The notes: a model not told the origin generated them from the letters alone. A DNA stretch of 64,000 nucleotides from Halobacillus salinus (GCF_004684905.1 NZ_SRJC01000001.1:1116001-1180000); one strand, 5' to 3'; numbered from the stretch's first letter, positions 1 to 8,141 are shown. Numbers and translations are program-made.

Positions 1-553
1 CCAGTGATACAGTTACTTGTTGTTCAGGCAGTCCTTTGACAAGAATGGATTCAACCCCTGACAGACTCGTTATAGAGTCTCTCCAAGTTTCCACCTCATC
101 TCTTAGTTGATTCAACTGCTTCCTGTCATCTGCAAGTAAGTGGTATAGTGCAACAGAAGAGGTTGTTAAATCAGTTTGTACAGTGGGATCCTGTACTTCA
201 TCAGGGAACGAACGAGATGCATCCGAGACGATTTGCCGTATCTTCGAGTTGACGCTGTCTCGGTCAACTCCACCGTCCAATGTTGCGGTCAATGATCCGA
301 ATCCTGTTGTAGAAGCGGATGTGACGTCTGTGATCCCTTTCACATTCAATAATTGAGATTCTAGCGGGTTTGTCACAGTGCGTTCGACTTCCTGAGGTGT
401 TGCACCAGGATAAACGGTTGATATTTGTGCAATATTTACATTGATTTCGGGAATTTCACGCTTAGGTAATTGTAAATAAGTAAAAATTCCGGTAAAAACA
501 AGAAGAGCAATGAATACCCATACAATTTTCTTGAATTCCAATAGCTTTGACAC
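1..553 (-). CDS. RND-family efflux permease, amino-terminal part (partial)
   Basis: This gene runs off the left edge; only about the first 184 residues are present. RND permeases pump drugs, lipids or surfactin-like molecules across the membrane using the proton gradient. The start is GTG, seven bases after AAAGGAGG; an ATG two bases upstream is in another frame. A membrane helix covers roughly residues 8-28 (KKIVWVFIALLVFTGIFTY), followed by LPKREIPEINV and the porter-domain signature YPGATPQEVERTVTNPLE, as in SwrC/YerP of Bacillus. The external porter domain then continues to the edge. Nearest to the SwrC/YerP type by eye; the substrate cannot be told. A TetR-type operator lies over its promoter. 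Confidence 0.9.
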   Translation of the reverse strand, partial: MSKLLEFKKIVWVFIALLVFTGIFTYLQLPKREIPEINVNIAQISTVYPGATPQEVERTVTNPLESQLLNVKGITDVTSASTTGFGSLTATLDGGVDRDSVNSKIRQIVSDASRSFPDEVQDPTVQTDLTTSSVALYHLLADDRKQLNQLRDEVETWRDSITSLSGVESILVKGLPEQQVTVSL

Positions 554-591
554 ATGTTTTCCTCCTTTATCTTTTAAGTTGAACTACACAT

Positions 592-620
592 AGTATAAGT
601 ATTTTTGACACGAGTGTCAT
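592..620 (-). promoter_or_regulatory. Promoter of the RND pump gene with an inverted-repeat operator
   Basis: On the minus strand ATGACA (615-620) and TATACT (592-597) are 17 bases apart, a good sigma-A promoter for the efflux gene. The -35 box overlaps an inverted repeat with perfect 6-bp arms, TGACAC-GA-GTGTCA at 606-619. Such a dyad over a -35 box is typical of a TetR-type repressor of a pump. The repressor gene is not adjacent in the window; it may lie elsewhere. Confidence 0.55.
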
Positions 621-667
621 TTATTTTGATTGCCGAATGTGCTACTCATCTGAAATTATGAAATCGC

Positions 668-696
668 TTTACATGTTGCGGGATTTCTTATATAAT
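668..696 (+). promoter_or_regulatory. Sigma-A promoter of cdd
   Basis: TTTACA at 668-673 and a consensus TATAAT at 691-696 are separated by exactly 17 bases. Transcription would begin near 703, giving a short leader with the ribosome site GGGAGGGAACGAG just before the cdd start. Confidence 0.7.
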
Positions 697-726
697 GATT
701 TTCCCAATTGAAAGGGAGGGAACGAG

Positions 727-1134
727 ATGAAGCAACAAGATTTAATCCAAGAAGCAACAAAAATGAGAGAACGTGCCTATACACCTTATTCGAAGTTTCC
801 AGTAGGCGCGGCTTTACTTACAGAGGATGGGTCGTTATACACAGGCTGTAATATAGAGAACGCTGCCTACCCTGTTACGTGTTGTGCAGAGCGTGTAGCG
901 ATATTTAAAGCAATCTCTGATGGGCATCATTCCTTTTCACAATTAGCGGTGGTGGCTGATACTAAACGTCCCGTGCCGCCGTGTGGATCATGTCGTCAGG
1001 TAATGAGCGAATTCTTTGGTCCAGATGTGATGATTCACACCTCTAATCTAGGTGGAGAAACAAAGTCACTTTCTATGGACGAGCTCCTACCATTTTCGTT
1101 TGCAGCATCTGATCTACCATCTGAAGAATCATGA
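727..1134 (+). CDS. cdd: Cytidine deaminase
   Basis: Hydrolytic deamination of cytidine and deoxycytidine to uridine and deoxyuridine in pyrimidine salvage; cytosolic, usually a homotetramer. At 135 residues it has the length of the Bacillus enzyme. The zinc site is complete: Cys53-Ala-Glu55 within VTCCAERVA and Cys86/Cys89 in PPCGSCRQV. The amino-terminal substrate loop reads YSKFPVGAAL. It has its own strong promoter and is followed by a hairpin terminator, so it is probably monocistronic here. In B. subtilis cdd lies in an era cluster, so the location differs. Confidence 0.96.
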   Translation: MKQQDLIQEATKMRERAYTPYSKFPVGAALLTEDGSLYTGCNIENAAYPVTCCAERVAIFKAISDGHHSFSQLAVVADTKRPVPPCGSCRQVMSEFFGPDVMIHTSNLGGETKSLSMDELLPFSFAASDLPSEES

Positions 1135-1143
1135 TTCGAATTC

Positions 1144-1182
1144 GTAGCACCCAGAGCTCAAGCTTTGTGTGCTGCTTTTTTT
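1144..1182 (+). terminator. Intrinsic terminator after cdd
   Basis: A stem of GTAGCAC with GTGCTGC (one G-T pair) encloses a partly paired loop and is followed by seven T residues. Confidence 0.6.
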
Positions 1183-1278
1183 GAATAAAAAAGTACGATA
1201 TTGATGATTTAGCCCAGTACGATGATGGTCTCCGTGACATACGCTGATAGAGAATAACAGCTAAGGAGTGAAACACGC

Positions 1279-1734
1279 ATGCACCATTCAATGAAAGGTC
1301 AAATGTCACCAAATTGTCAGCGTCGTCCAATTGTCTGCCCGATGCAGCAATGTGTCATGGAAAATTGCTTTGTTGAAAATCAAGATTACATCCACCCAAC
1401 ACATGTGCTTGTTAAAAATAATCACTTACTAAACAACTTCCACTACTTCCCATATATGATGTCCGAACAGGATTTCTTCCAAACACAAGACTTCGCTTAT
1501 CCACAAGGGTCTTCACCAGATTACGACTGGATGCAGTTTGCAAACCCTCAAGAGATGCAGCAAATGCCGATGCAAGGACAAATGCCGATGCAAGGTCAAA
1601 TGCCAATGCAAGGACAAATGCCAATGCAGGGGCAAATGCCGATGCAGGGACAAATGCCAATGCAAGGTCAAATGCCAATGCAAGGTCAAATGCCGATGAT
1701 GCCAATGATGCCTCAAGGCGGCATGATGGAATAA
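1279..1734 (+). CDS. cotD: CotD-like spore coat protein with a hexapeptide repeat tail
   Basis: A 151-residue protein resembling the CotD family of inner spore-coat proteins. It starts with MHHSMKGQ, has Cys-rich pieces around residues 13-30 (CQRRPIVCPMQQC), and then the family-type stretch YIHPTHVLVKNNHLLNNFHY. The carboxyl third is unusual: from residue 98 seven perfect MQGQMP hexapeptides follow one another, ending in a Met-rich tail MMPMMPQGGMME. The ribosome site AAGGAG lies 13 bases before the ATG. Expected expression is late in the mother cell; a CATACGCTG at 1230-1238 could be a sigma-K -10, but this is weak. A terminator follows directly. Family assignment rests on the first 60 residues. 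Confidence 0.75.
   Translation: MHHSMKGQMSPNCQRRPIVCPMQQCVMENCFVENQDYIHPTHVLVKNNHLLNNFHYFPYMMSEQDFFQTQDFAYPQGSSPDYDWMQFANPQEMQQMPMQGQMPMQGQMPMQGQMPMQGQMPMQGQMPMQGQMPMQGQMPMMPMMPQGGMME
1570..1695 (+). repeat. In-frame tandem repeat, 7 x 18 bp, inside the coat gene
   Basis: Seven consecutive 18-bp units, ATGCAAGGACAAATGCCG with synonymous third-base changes, encode MQGQMP each time. All variation is synonymous, so the protein repeat is under constraint while the DNA differs slightly. Copy number could change by slippage without shifting the frame. Confidence 0.95.
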
Positions 1735-1740
1735 ATAACA

Positions 1741-1770
1741 AGCCACAACTTGAGTTGTGGCTTTCTTCTA
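1741..1770 (+). terminator. Intrinsic terminator after the coat gene
   Basis: A perfect 9-bp stem AGCCACAAC/GTTGTGGCT (1741-1749, 1754-1762) with a 4-base loop is followed by a T-rich run. Confidence 0.85.
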
Positions 1771-1803
1771 TTTTTTATAGAATATAGTTTAGGAAGTGAT
1801 TAA

Positions 1804-2370
1804 ATGAAAACGATCGTTATAACGGGATATAAACCCATTGAGATGGGGATATTTAAACCAGATGATCCCAAAATAGAATTTGTAAAAGAAACAATCAAAC
1901 GAAGAATTGCTGGATTATTGGATGGCGGACTTGAATGGGTATTGGTTTCTGGACAAATGGGAGTGGAAATGTGGGCCGCTCAAGTTGTTCTTGATTTAAG
2001 AGAAAATGGCTATGATATCAAACTTGGGGTTATTCCGCCGTTTCAGGATCAGGAGAAACGTTGGCCGGAGGACCTGCAAATGATGTATGAAGAACTTACC
2101 ATGACTGCAGACTTCTTTAAACCTGTATTTAATAAAGAATATGAAGGGCCATATCAGTTCAAAGCTAAGGATCAGTTTCTTGTAGAACATTCCGATGGTT
2201 GTCTAGTGTTGTTTGATGAAGAGACAGATGGGAGCCCTAAATTCTTTTTGAATAAAGCGAAAGATCAAAAGGAGAAAGCGGACTATTCCATCCTTTACAT
2301 AACGCCGATGGATCTCGATGAGACGGTAGAGGAGATGAGGATGTCTGATCCTGATTACTGGAGCCAATAA
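1804..2370 (+). CDS. ypsA: YpsA, SLOG-superfamily (DUF1273) protein
   Basis: 188 residues; YpsA belongs to the SLOG fold thought to bind nucleotides or nucleotide-like ligands, and in B. subtilis overproduction disturbs cell division. Visible family marks are the opening strand TIVITGYKPIEMGIF, a glycine-containing strand WVLVSGQMGVEMWAAQ (about residues 46-61), and LGVIPPFQDQEKRWPE. The ribosome site AGGAAGTGA precedes the ATG by about 5 bases. It sits immediately before gpsB, the conserved order ypsA-gpsB-rnpB-ypsC, which links it to the division gene. Molecular function remains unknown. Confidence 0.93.
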   Translation: MKTIVITGYKPIEMGIFKPDDPKIEFVKETIKRRIAGLLDGGLEWVLVSGQMGVEMWAAQVVLDLRENGYDIKLGVIPPFQDQEKRWPEDLQMMYEELTMTADFFKPVFNKEYEGPYQFKAKDQFLVEHSDGCLVLFDEETDGSPKFFLNKAKDQKEKADYSILYITPMDLDETVEEMRMSDPDYWSQ

Positions 2371-2447
2371 CTGATCCACAAAGAAAATTGACAATTTAGG
2401 CATGTTTTGAAAAAATAGAGTTAATGTGGCAGACAGAGGTGATGAAA

Positions 2448-2762
2448 ATGAGTGAAGAACGTTTTCAACTGACAAGTAAAGAGATTTTAGAAAAAGATTT
2501 CAAAACGTCTATGCGTGGTTATAACCAGGAAGAAGTGGATGAGTACCTAGATTTGATCATTCAGGACTATGATCGGTTCACCCAGGAATTGGAGAGACTT
2601 CAACAAGAAAATGAACGTCTTAGGAAAAACACTTCCAGAGAAATGCCTACAAGGACGCAAAACACGAATACGAACACAAACAATCATCAAGTAAACTATG
2701 ATATTTTGAAACGTGTATCGAATTTGGAAAAAGCCGTATTTGGAAAGAAATACGCAGATTAA
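2448..2762 (+). CDS. gpsB: Cell-division protein GpsB
   Basis: GpsB couples division and elongation by carrying penicillin-binding protein 1 between septum and side wall. The 104-residue product has the DivIVA-like amino-terminal domain, KEILEKDFKTSMRGYNQEEV, a coiled coil (about residues 40-65), an Asn/Thr-rich linker, and the carboxyl trimerization end YDILKRVSNLEKAVFG. The ATG at 2448 is chosen because AGAGGTGA lies six bases before it; upstream in-frame ATGs at 2424 and 2442 lack a spaced ribosome site. Strong match to the Bacillus family over its entire length. Confidence 0.95.
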   Translation: MSEERFQLTSKEILEKDFKTSMRGYNQEEVDEYLDLIIQDYDRFTQELERLQQENERLRKNTSREMPTRTQNTNTNTNNHQVNYDILKRVSNLEKAVFGKKYAD

Positions 2763-2773
2763 CGTAATTTTCT

Positions 2774-2804
2774 TTGTGACAAACGATCTTAGAACTGCTA
2801 TACT
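2774..2804 (+). promoter_or_regulatory. Probable promoter of rnpB
   Basis: TTGTGA (2774-2779) and an extended -10 TGCTATACT (TATACT at 2799-2804) lie before the RNase P RNA. The spacer is 19 bases, longer than ideal, but the TGN extension compensates. Transcription from about 2811 would leave a 5' leader of about 23 bases to be removed. Confidence 0.5.
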
Positions 2805-2833
2805 ATACGAGTGCGTTTAAAGAACGTTTGCAA

Positions 2834-3222
2834 ATTGAATACTTGGGTAATCGCTGTATGACTTTATCATACAGAGGAAAGTCCATGCTCACACAAGCTG
2901 AGATGCTTGTAGTGTTCGTGCCTGACGAAACCATAAGTCAGGGTAGCAATAGCTAACGGCAGGGAAAATTCCTACGTCTTCATGATATGGAATGAATACC
3001 TTGAAAGTGCCACAGTGACGGAGCCAAAATAGAAATATTTTGGGTGGAACGAGGTAAACCCCACGAGTGAGCAACCCAAATATAGGTAGGGGCACTCTTC
3101 TATGGGAAATGAACCGATGAAGAGGTCGTTTATCGACAGATAGATGATTACCACCGGAGTACGAGGTTGACCGCCGCTTGCAGTACAATGGAACAGAACA
3201 TGGCTTACAAAGTATTCAATGG
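2834..3222 (+). ncRNA. rnpB: RNase P RNA, type B
   Basis: The catalytic RNA that removes tRNA 5' leaders. Recognisable conserved parts: GGGTAATCGCTG after the first helix, GAGGAAAGTCCATGCTC, GTGTTCGTGCC, CTTGAAAGTGCCACAGTGACG, GGAACG.GGTAAACCCC and GAGTACGAGGT near the end. The terminal helix P1 closes TTGAATACTT (2835-2844) with AAGTATTCAA (3210-3219). The order and about 390-base length fit the Bacillus type-B form. Ends are set from P1 and are good to a few bases. It sits between gpsB and ypsC as in B. subtilis. Confidence 0.96.
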
Positions 3223-3244
3223 TCATTTTATCAATGAAACTATA

Positions 3245-3281
3245 CCCTCCTGAAAAGTCTTGCTTTTTAGGAGGGTTTTTT
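3245..3281 (+). terminator. Terminator of rnpB
   Basis: The stem CCCTCCTGAAAAG/CTTTTTAGGAGGG (one G-T pair) is followed by six T residues, downstream of RNase P RNA. Confidence 0.85.
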
Positions 3282-3315
3282 ATGAATACATATCTTATCG
3301 AGGTGGAGGGTTATC

Positions 3316-4479
3316 ATGTCTAATAAAGTAACATTGATTGCAACTGCTGCCATGGGGCTTGAGTCAATCGTAGCGAATGAGGTTAAAGCGCTCGGCTATG
3401 AAGATCTTCAAGTGGAAAACGGAAGAGTCATTTTCACGGCAGATGTCTCGGCAATCCCGAGGACCAATCTATGGTTAAGAACAGCTGATCGTGTGAAGTT
3501 ATTGGTAGGAAGGTTCAAGGCGACGAGCTTTGATCAATTGTTTGAAGAGACGAAGGCATTGCCTTGGGAAGCTTTTATATCAGAAGATGGAGAATTTCCG
3601 GTCGTTGGTAAATCTGTAAAGTCAAAACTTTACAGTGTGCCGGATTGTCAATCTATTGTGAAGAAAGCCATTGTGGAACGGTTGAAGAAAAAATACGGCA
3701 TTGCTTCCTGGTTAAAAGAGACGGGTGCTTTTTACCGGGTAGAAGTAGCTATCCATAAAGATGAAGCGGTCCTGACTATTGACACATCTGGAACTGGTCT
3801 TCATAAACGCGGTTATAGAATTGGACAAGGGGAAGCACCTTTGAAAGAGACTTTGGCTGCAGCGCTCGTACAGGTTACGAATTGGAAGCCGGATGAACCG
3901 TTTGTAGATCCTTTCTGTGGATCTGGCACGATTGCCATTGAAGCGGCTTTGATCGGACAAAATATCGCGCCTGGATTTAACAGGGAATTCGCTTCTGAGA
4001 ATTGGGGTTTCATCCCTCAAAAGGTTTGGGACGAAGCATTCCGTGAGGCGGAAGAACATGCGAATTATGATCAACCTCTTGATATCACCGGTTCTGATCT
4101 TGATCCGGAAATGATTAAAGTGGCAGAAAGAAACGCACTAGAAGCAGGGCTAGGTGATTTGGTCACTTGGAAACAAATGCAAGTCTCCGATTTCAAACCG
4201 AAGAAGGAGAACGGATACGTTGTGACGAACCCTCCTTATGGGGAAAGATTGAATGAAAAGCCTGAAGTAGAAAAAATGTATCGTGATTTAGGAACCATCA
4301 TGCGAGATGATCCTTCTTGGAGTGTATATGTATTAACATCGCACGAAGGGTTTGAAAGTCTGTACGGTAAGAAAGCTACGAAGAAAAGAAAGCTTTTCAA
4401 CGGCTTTATCAAGACAGATTATTATCAGTATTTCGGGAAGAAAATACGATCTACCCCCACACACAATAAAGGTTTCTAA
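3316..4479 (+). CDS. ypsC: THUMP-domain RNA methyltransferase (YpsC)
   Basis: A 387-residue class I SAM-dependent methyltransferase expected to modify guanine N2 in 23S rRNA, by similarity to the RlmL amino-terminal half. The first ~160 residues are the THUMP/ferredoxin-like RNA-binding part; the catalytic part has motif I DPFCGSGTIAIEAA (about residue 197) and motif IV NPPYGERL (about 308). The ribosome site GAGGTGGAGG stands just before the ATG. It completes the conserved gpsB-rnpB-ypsC order and is followed after 15 bases by the carboxypeptidase gene, so the two are likely cotranscribed. The exact target base is not visible. Confidence 0.92.
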   Translation: MSNKVTLIATAAMGLESIVANEVKALGYEDLQVENGRVIFTADVSAIPRTNLWLRTADRVKLLVGRFKATSFDQLFEETKALPWEAFISEDGEFPVVGKSVKSKLYSVPDCQSIVKKAIVERLKKKYGIASWLKETGAFYRVEVAIHKDEAVLTIDTSGTGLHKRGYRIGQGEAPLKETLAAALVQVTNWKPDEPFVDPFCGSGTIAIEAALIGQNIAPGFNREFASENWGFIPQKVWDEAFREAEEHANYDQPLDITGSDLDPEMIKVAERNALEAGLGDLVTWKQMQVSDFKPKKENGYVVTNPPYGERLNEKPEVEKMYRDLGTIMRDDPSWSVYVLTSHEGFESLYGKKATKKRKLFNGFIKTDYYQYFGKKIRSTPTHNKGF

Positions 4480-4494
4480 TAAGGAGGACTATGT

Positions 4495-5988
4495 ATGTCA
4501 CAATCTAAGTTAGACCAGTTTAAATCCCTTTTGAAAGAGCAGGCGTCTTATAGTGAGGCGATTGCCCTCATGGGGTGGGATATGCGTACGAAAGCTCCGA
4601 AAAAAGGCATTGAACACCGTTCAGAGGTGCTTGGAGTACTTTCGCAAAAAGTGCACGAGATTCAGACTTCAGAAGAGATGAAAAGTTGTATCGATGAGTT
4701 AAAAGCCAGCGACTTGGATGACGTGATGAAGCGTTCTGTCGAAGAAGCGGAAGAAACGTATGATAAAACTGCAAAGATTCCGGTAGAGGAATACCGAGCA
4801 TATGTAACCCTGCAGTCTAAAGCAGAATCGATGTGGGAGGAAGCGAAGAACCAAAATGACTTCGATAGTTTCCGCCCGTACTTAGAAGAGCTTGTCGAAT
4901 ACAACCGTCGTTTCGCTGATTATTGGGGCTATGAAAACCATAGATATGATGCGCTATTACATAACTTCGAACCCGGTGTAACGGTCGAAGTTTTAGATGA
5001 AGTATTCCCTAAAGTTCGCAAATCTTTAACCGCACTACTGGAAAAGGTACAACAAGCTCCCAATCAACCTGATCCCTCCGTCTTGGAAGGTCATTTTCCA
5101 AAAGAGAAGCAAGAGCGGTTCAGTGAAGAAATACTCAGTCGTATGGGGTACGATTTCGACGCGGGTAGGTTGGATGAAACCGTACACCCTTTTGCGATAG
5201 GGCTGAATACAAATGACGTTCGCGTAACGACTAAATACGATGAAAAAGACTTCCGCACGGCTATCTTCGGTACGATTCACGAAGGTGGACATGCATTGTA
5301 TGAGCAAAACATAGACGAAAGTTTAGCGTTCACCCCACTTGCAGATGGAACGTCGATGGGGATCCATGAGTCTCAGTCACTTTTCTGGGAAAACTTCATC
5401 GCACGAACAGAAGCTTTCTGGGAAAACCATTATGACCTGTTCAAATCATATGCACCGAATTCTTTTGAAAATCTTCCGTTGGATGATTTTTATCGAGCGA
5501 TAAACGAAGTGAAACCATCATTCATCCGTATTGAAGCAGATGAGCTGACGTATTGCCTGCATATCATGGTCCGATATGAACTGGAAAAGGCTTTGATCGG
5601 CGGCGAGATCGAAGTAGCTGACTTGCCAACCTTATGGAATGAAAAGATGAAAGAATACTTTGGAATAGAGCCACCTACTGACGCTGAAGGCGTTCTGCAG
5701 GATATTCACTGGGCTGGTGGGGCATTCGGTTATTTCCCTTCCTATGCTCTTGGGTATATGTATGCTGCTCAGTTTGCCAATCAGATGCAGAAAGAGATAG
5801 ACGTAGAGGAACATATCAAGAATGGAGATTTCCAGCCGATTAAAGCGTGGTTAACAGAACACATTCATCAGTATGGCAAGATGAAAAAACCGCTTGAAAT
5901 CGTCAAGGATGTAACAGGGGAAGGGTTGAATCCTGATTACATCGTTGCTTATTTAACGGAGAAATACCAAACGATTTATAAATTCTAA
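4495..5988 (+). CDS. ypwA: Carboxypeptidase M32 (thermostable carboxypeptidase 1 type)
   Basis: Zinc carboxypeptidase of the M32 family, 497 residues, close to the ~500 usual for YpwA/Taq carboxypeptidase. The HEXXH zinc site is HEGGHALYEQ (about residues 262-271) and a following Glu in GIHESQS (about 289-295) is the third ligand of the family; DELTYCLHIMVRYELEK is also typical. No signal peptide, so a cytosolic peptidase that trims C-terminal residues with broad specificity. It follows ypsC after 15 bases with an AAGGAGG site, suggesting one transcript ended by the strong terminator downstream. Confidence 0.95.
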   Translation: MSQSKLDQFKSLLKEQASYSEAIALMGWDMRTKAPKKGIEHRSEVLGVLSQKVHEIQTSEEMKSCIDELKASDLDDVMKRSVEEAEETYDKTAKIPVEEYRAYVTLQSKAESMWEEAKNQNDFDSFRPYLEELVEYNRRFADYWGYENHRYDALLHNFEPGVTVEVLDEVFPKVRKSLTALLEKVQQAPNQPDPSVLEGHFPKEKQERFSEEILSRMGYDFDAGRLDETVHPFAIGLNTNDVRVTTKYDEKDFRTAIFGTIHEGGHALYEQNIDESLAFTPLADGTSMGIHESQSLFWENFIARTEAFWENHYDLFKSYAPNSFENLPLDDFYRAINEVKPSFIRIEADELTYCLHIMVRYELEKALIGGEIEVADLPTLWNEKMKEYFGIEPPTDAEGVLQDIHWAGGAFGYFPSYALGYMYAAQFANQMQKEIDVEEHIKNGDFQPIKAWLTEHIHQYGKMKKPLEIVKDVTGEGLNPDYIVAYLTEKYQTIYKF

Positions 5989-5996
5989 TAAAGAGA

Positions 5997-6035
5997 AGAC
6001 CCCCCTAAATCATGTTGATTAAGGGGGGTCTTTGT
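5997..6035 (+). terminator. Strong intrinsic terminator after ypwA
   Basis: A long stem AGACCCCCCTAAATCA/TGATTAAGGGGGGTCT with a tiny loop is followed by TTTG. It is nearly symmetrical and could also serve the lipoprotein gene on the minus strand. Confidence 0.85.
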
Positions 6036-6087
6036 AAAGAAAGTCAAGGAAGAGGTGTCGTTCTCTATACCTGAACTTTAAGTGATA

Positions 6088-6633
6088 TTATGATAACTCT
6101 TTCATCATATCTGGTGCCAGCAGGCCAACCTCTTCATATAGTGCGCCTAGTTGGTCAATGAATTGAGTGAATTGTTCTTCTGCTTTCGTAAAGTCTGCTT
6201 CTTCTGGTGTTTCTTCAAGTACATTCGCTACTTCTTCGTAGTATGCTTGTAGGGAAGCAAGAGACTCCGTCACTTGTGATGTCACGTTATCCGGTAGGTC
6301 AGTTTCAACTGTGTAGTTAGCTGCAGTGTCTGCTGCTTCTTTAGCAGCCGTTTTTGCTTCTTCTGCTGCAGATTTAATCGCTTCTTGATCTGGTTCTTCT
6401 GCAGATACAGCCTCTTGGTACGTTGTGATTTTTGCTTGATGACCTTTGAATGTATCTTTAATGTTCATTTGAGTAGCCAGAAGTTCTTTTTTTGTTGTTG
6501 CTTCATCTTGTGTTGATTCATTTTCTTTTTCTTCAGTTTTTGAGGAATCGTCTCCGTTTGAGGATGAGTCGCTGCCGCATCCAGCAAGGACAAGAGCGCT
6601 TGTGATTCCTAGTGCTAATAGCCATTTTTTCAT
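6088..6633 (-). CDS. Lipoprotein of unknown function
   Basis: 181 residues with a clear lipoprotein signal: MKKWLLALGITSALVLAGC, lipobox LAGC with acylated Cys19. The next ~30 residues are a Ser/Asp/Glu/Thr-rich linker, then a helical, strongly acidic domain with Ala-rich heptads (EEAKTAAKEAADTAANY) that may form a helical bundle. GGGGGACC lies nine bases before the start. No family was recognised; acidic surface composition fits a salt-adapted cell. It stands alone, diverging from the SDR gene. A role in the envelope is inferred only from the signal. Confidence 0.8.
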   Translation of the reverse strand: MKKWLLALGITSALVLAGCGSDSSSNGDDSSKTEEKENESTQDEATTKKELLATQMNIKDTFKGHQAKITTYQEAVSAEEPDQEAIKSAAEEAKTAAKEAADTAANYTVETDLPDNVTSQVTESLASLQAYYEEVANVLEETPEEADFTKAEEQFTQFIDQLGALYEEVGLLAPDMMKELS

Positions 6634-6765
6634 GTTAATGGTCCCCCTTCTAATTTCATACCTTTATCATTCTAGTGTAAGCGCATCCGGATGTAAATCA
6701 ATCTGGGAAAATTTATAAAATGCTGAAAATTTCCTTAAATCGGACAATTCAAAGGAGGAATACAT

Positions 6766-7533
6766 ATGTATCTACCAAGCTTTTCTTTAACTGATCAATT
6801 AGCTGTCGTGACAGGTGGCACAAAAGGAATTGGAAGAGCTATCAGTTTGGCTTTTGCTGAAGCTGGAGCAGATGTGGTTGTTATTGCAAGACACCATTCA
6901 GATCTACAAGCGGTAAAGGAAGACATTGAAGCGCTCGGTAGGAATGCCTACACGATTGAGAAAGATATCGTCGAGTATGAGGAGATCAAGCGCGAAGTTG
7001 ACTCGGTTCGCGGCGAAAGAGGAATCGATATATGGGTGAACAATGCAGGTATGAATATTCGAAGTGAAGCAGAGCATGTCACGGAAGCAGAATGGGATCA
7101 GATCATCAATACAAATATGAAGAGTGCTTTTTTTCTTTCTCAATATGCCGGTTCTGTCATGAAAGAAAAAGGAAAAGGGAAAATCATCAATATTTCTTCT
7201 GTAGGCGGCCACGTTGCGCTTAGGACAGGTGTGGTTTATGCCATGACGAAAAGTGCTCTCATTCAAATGACTAAAAACCTTGCTTTGGAGTGGGGGCCTT
7301 CCCAAATTAATGTAAATGCCATCGGTCCATGGTATTTCCCTACTTCCTTAACAGAAAAGCTCCTTGAAGATGAGGAATATGTCCAGTCCATTCTTGATAG
7401 AACACCACTCAAACGGATTGGAACGTTACAAGAGTTGACTGGCGCGGCTGTATTTCTTGCCTCGGACGCTGGCAATTATATGACGGGTCAAACATTACTT
7501 GTAGACGGGGGCATGACTATCTACGGATTCTAA
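6766..7533 (+). CDS. Short-chain dehydrogenase/reductase
   Basis: 255-residue classical SDR oxidoreductase, NAD(P)H-dependent. Cofactor loop TGGTKGIGRA (about residues 17-26), NNAGMNI (about 93-99), catalytic Ser in INISSVGG (about 144-151), and YAMTKSA with Tyr and Lys (about 159-165) are all present; the end LLVDGGMTIYGF is typical. Closest in feel to gluconate 5-dehydrogenase or 3-oxoacyl reductase-like enzymes, but substrate cannot be told. AAAGGAGG precedes the ATG. Monocistronic, ended by a hairpin shared with the convergent cheX gene. Confidence 0.9.
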   Translation: MYLPSFSLTDQLAVVTGGTKGIGRAISLAFAEAGADVVVIARHHSDLQAVKEDIEALGRNAYTIEKDIVEYEEIKREVDSVRGERGIDIWVNNAGMNIRSEAEHVTEAEWDQIINTNMKSAFFLSQYAGSVMKEKGKGKIINISSVGGHVALRTGVVYAMTKSALIQMTKNLALEWGPSQINVNAIGPWYFPTSLTEKLLEDEEYVQSILDRTPLKRIGTLQELTGAAVFLASDAGNYMTGQTLLVDGGMTIYGF

Positions 7534-7542
7534 TAGGTATAC

Positions 7543-7577
7543 AAAAAGCATGTAGCTTTGAGGCTACATGCTTTTTT
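7543..7577. terminator. Bidirectional terminator between SDR gene and cheX
   Basis: AAAAAGCATGTAGC pairs with GCTACATGCTTTTT around a 6-base loop, flanked by A and T runs, so it works in both directions. Its right arm contains the cheX stop codon. Confidence 0.85.
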
Positions 7578-8025
7578 TGTCAATCATTAATATCAATTTT
7601 AATTGATGGTCATCCTGTAGGGTGAGAGGAACATGAAAGGCGAGGTCGAAACCGCGGATACTAGATTCACCTTGAATGACAGTAGGAGGGGTGATATCAA
7701 TTGAAATACTGCGCTCTGACACTTTTGTGGAGAGATGGCCGGCAATCATATTGGCGAGTTCCCCTGTGAAGGAGTAAAGCATCTCTCCTTCTAGTGGCAT
7801 TCCGAACATTTTTTCCCCTACGTAACCAAAGCTTGTGTGACTTCCATCAATCAGTAATCTTCCCGTTAAATCACCAGTCATCCCAATCAGAACGCCTAGT
7901 CCATTTTGTTGGATCGGTTCTTCAGATCTGCTTGGCCGATCGATGGATAATTCAAATGGGAGTATGGAATGGACAGAGTCAAGACTTCCATTGAGGACTT
8001 CTGTGATAGATTGACTATTGGACAC
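7564..8025 (-). CDS. cheX: CheX-like chemotaxis phosphatase
   Basis: 153 residues of the CheC/CheX/FliY class, which dephosphorylates CheY-P. The active-site Glu-x-x-Asn is present as GELANMIAGHLS (about residues 88-99), once, as in CheX. The protein starts MSNSQSITEVLNGSLDSV and ends in a beta strand HQLKLILMIDKK. GGAGGGTTACATAGT sits before the start. It stands apart from any chemotaxis operon in this window; the partner may be an orphan CheY-like receiver. Family confident, pathway inferred. Confidence 0.85.
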   Translation of the reverse strand: MSNSQSITEVLNGSLDSVHSILPFELSIDRPSRSEEPIQQNGLGVLIGMTGDLTGRLLIDGSHTSFGYVGEKMFGMPLEGEMLYSFTGELANMIAGHLSTKVSERSISIDITPPTVIQGESSIRGFDLAFHVPLTLQDDHQLKLILMIDKKSM

Positions 8026-8141
8026 TATGTAACCCTCCTAATAAGCATACCATTGACTTAGGTTAATCATACCACATAATTCGACATGAACCGGGATAAA
8101 TTCTTTGATTTTATACAGAATAAAGAAAAAGGAGGATTACG

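Noticed and set aside
1570-1695. Regular repeats resembling a CRISPR array
   Set aside because: 18-bp units with no spacers, in frame and coding for MQGQMP.
1770-1797. A dif-like stretch (arms ATTTTTTATAG and GTTTAGGAAGT around AATATA) before ypsA
   Set aside because: About 21 of 28 positions agree with dif, but the left arm is poor and the sequence is already explained by a terminator tail and the ribosome site AGGAAGTGA. The site at 57195 is clearly better.
2889-3226. Minus-strand open frames over RNase P RNA
   Set aside because: They lie opposite a conserved structural RNA and have no ribosome sites or protein family resemblance.
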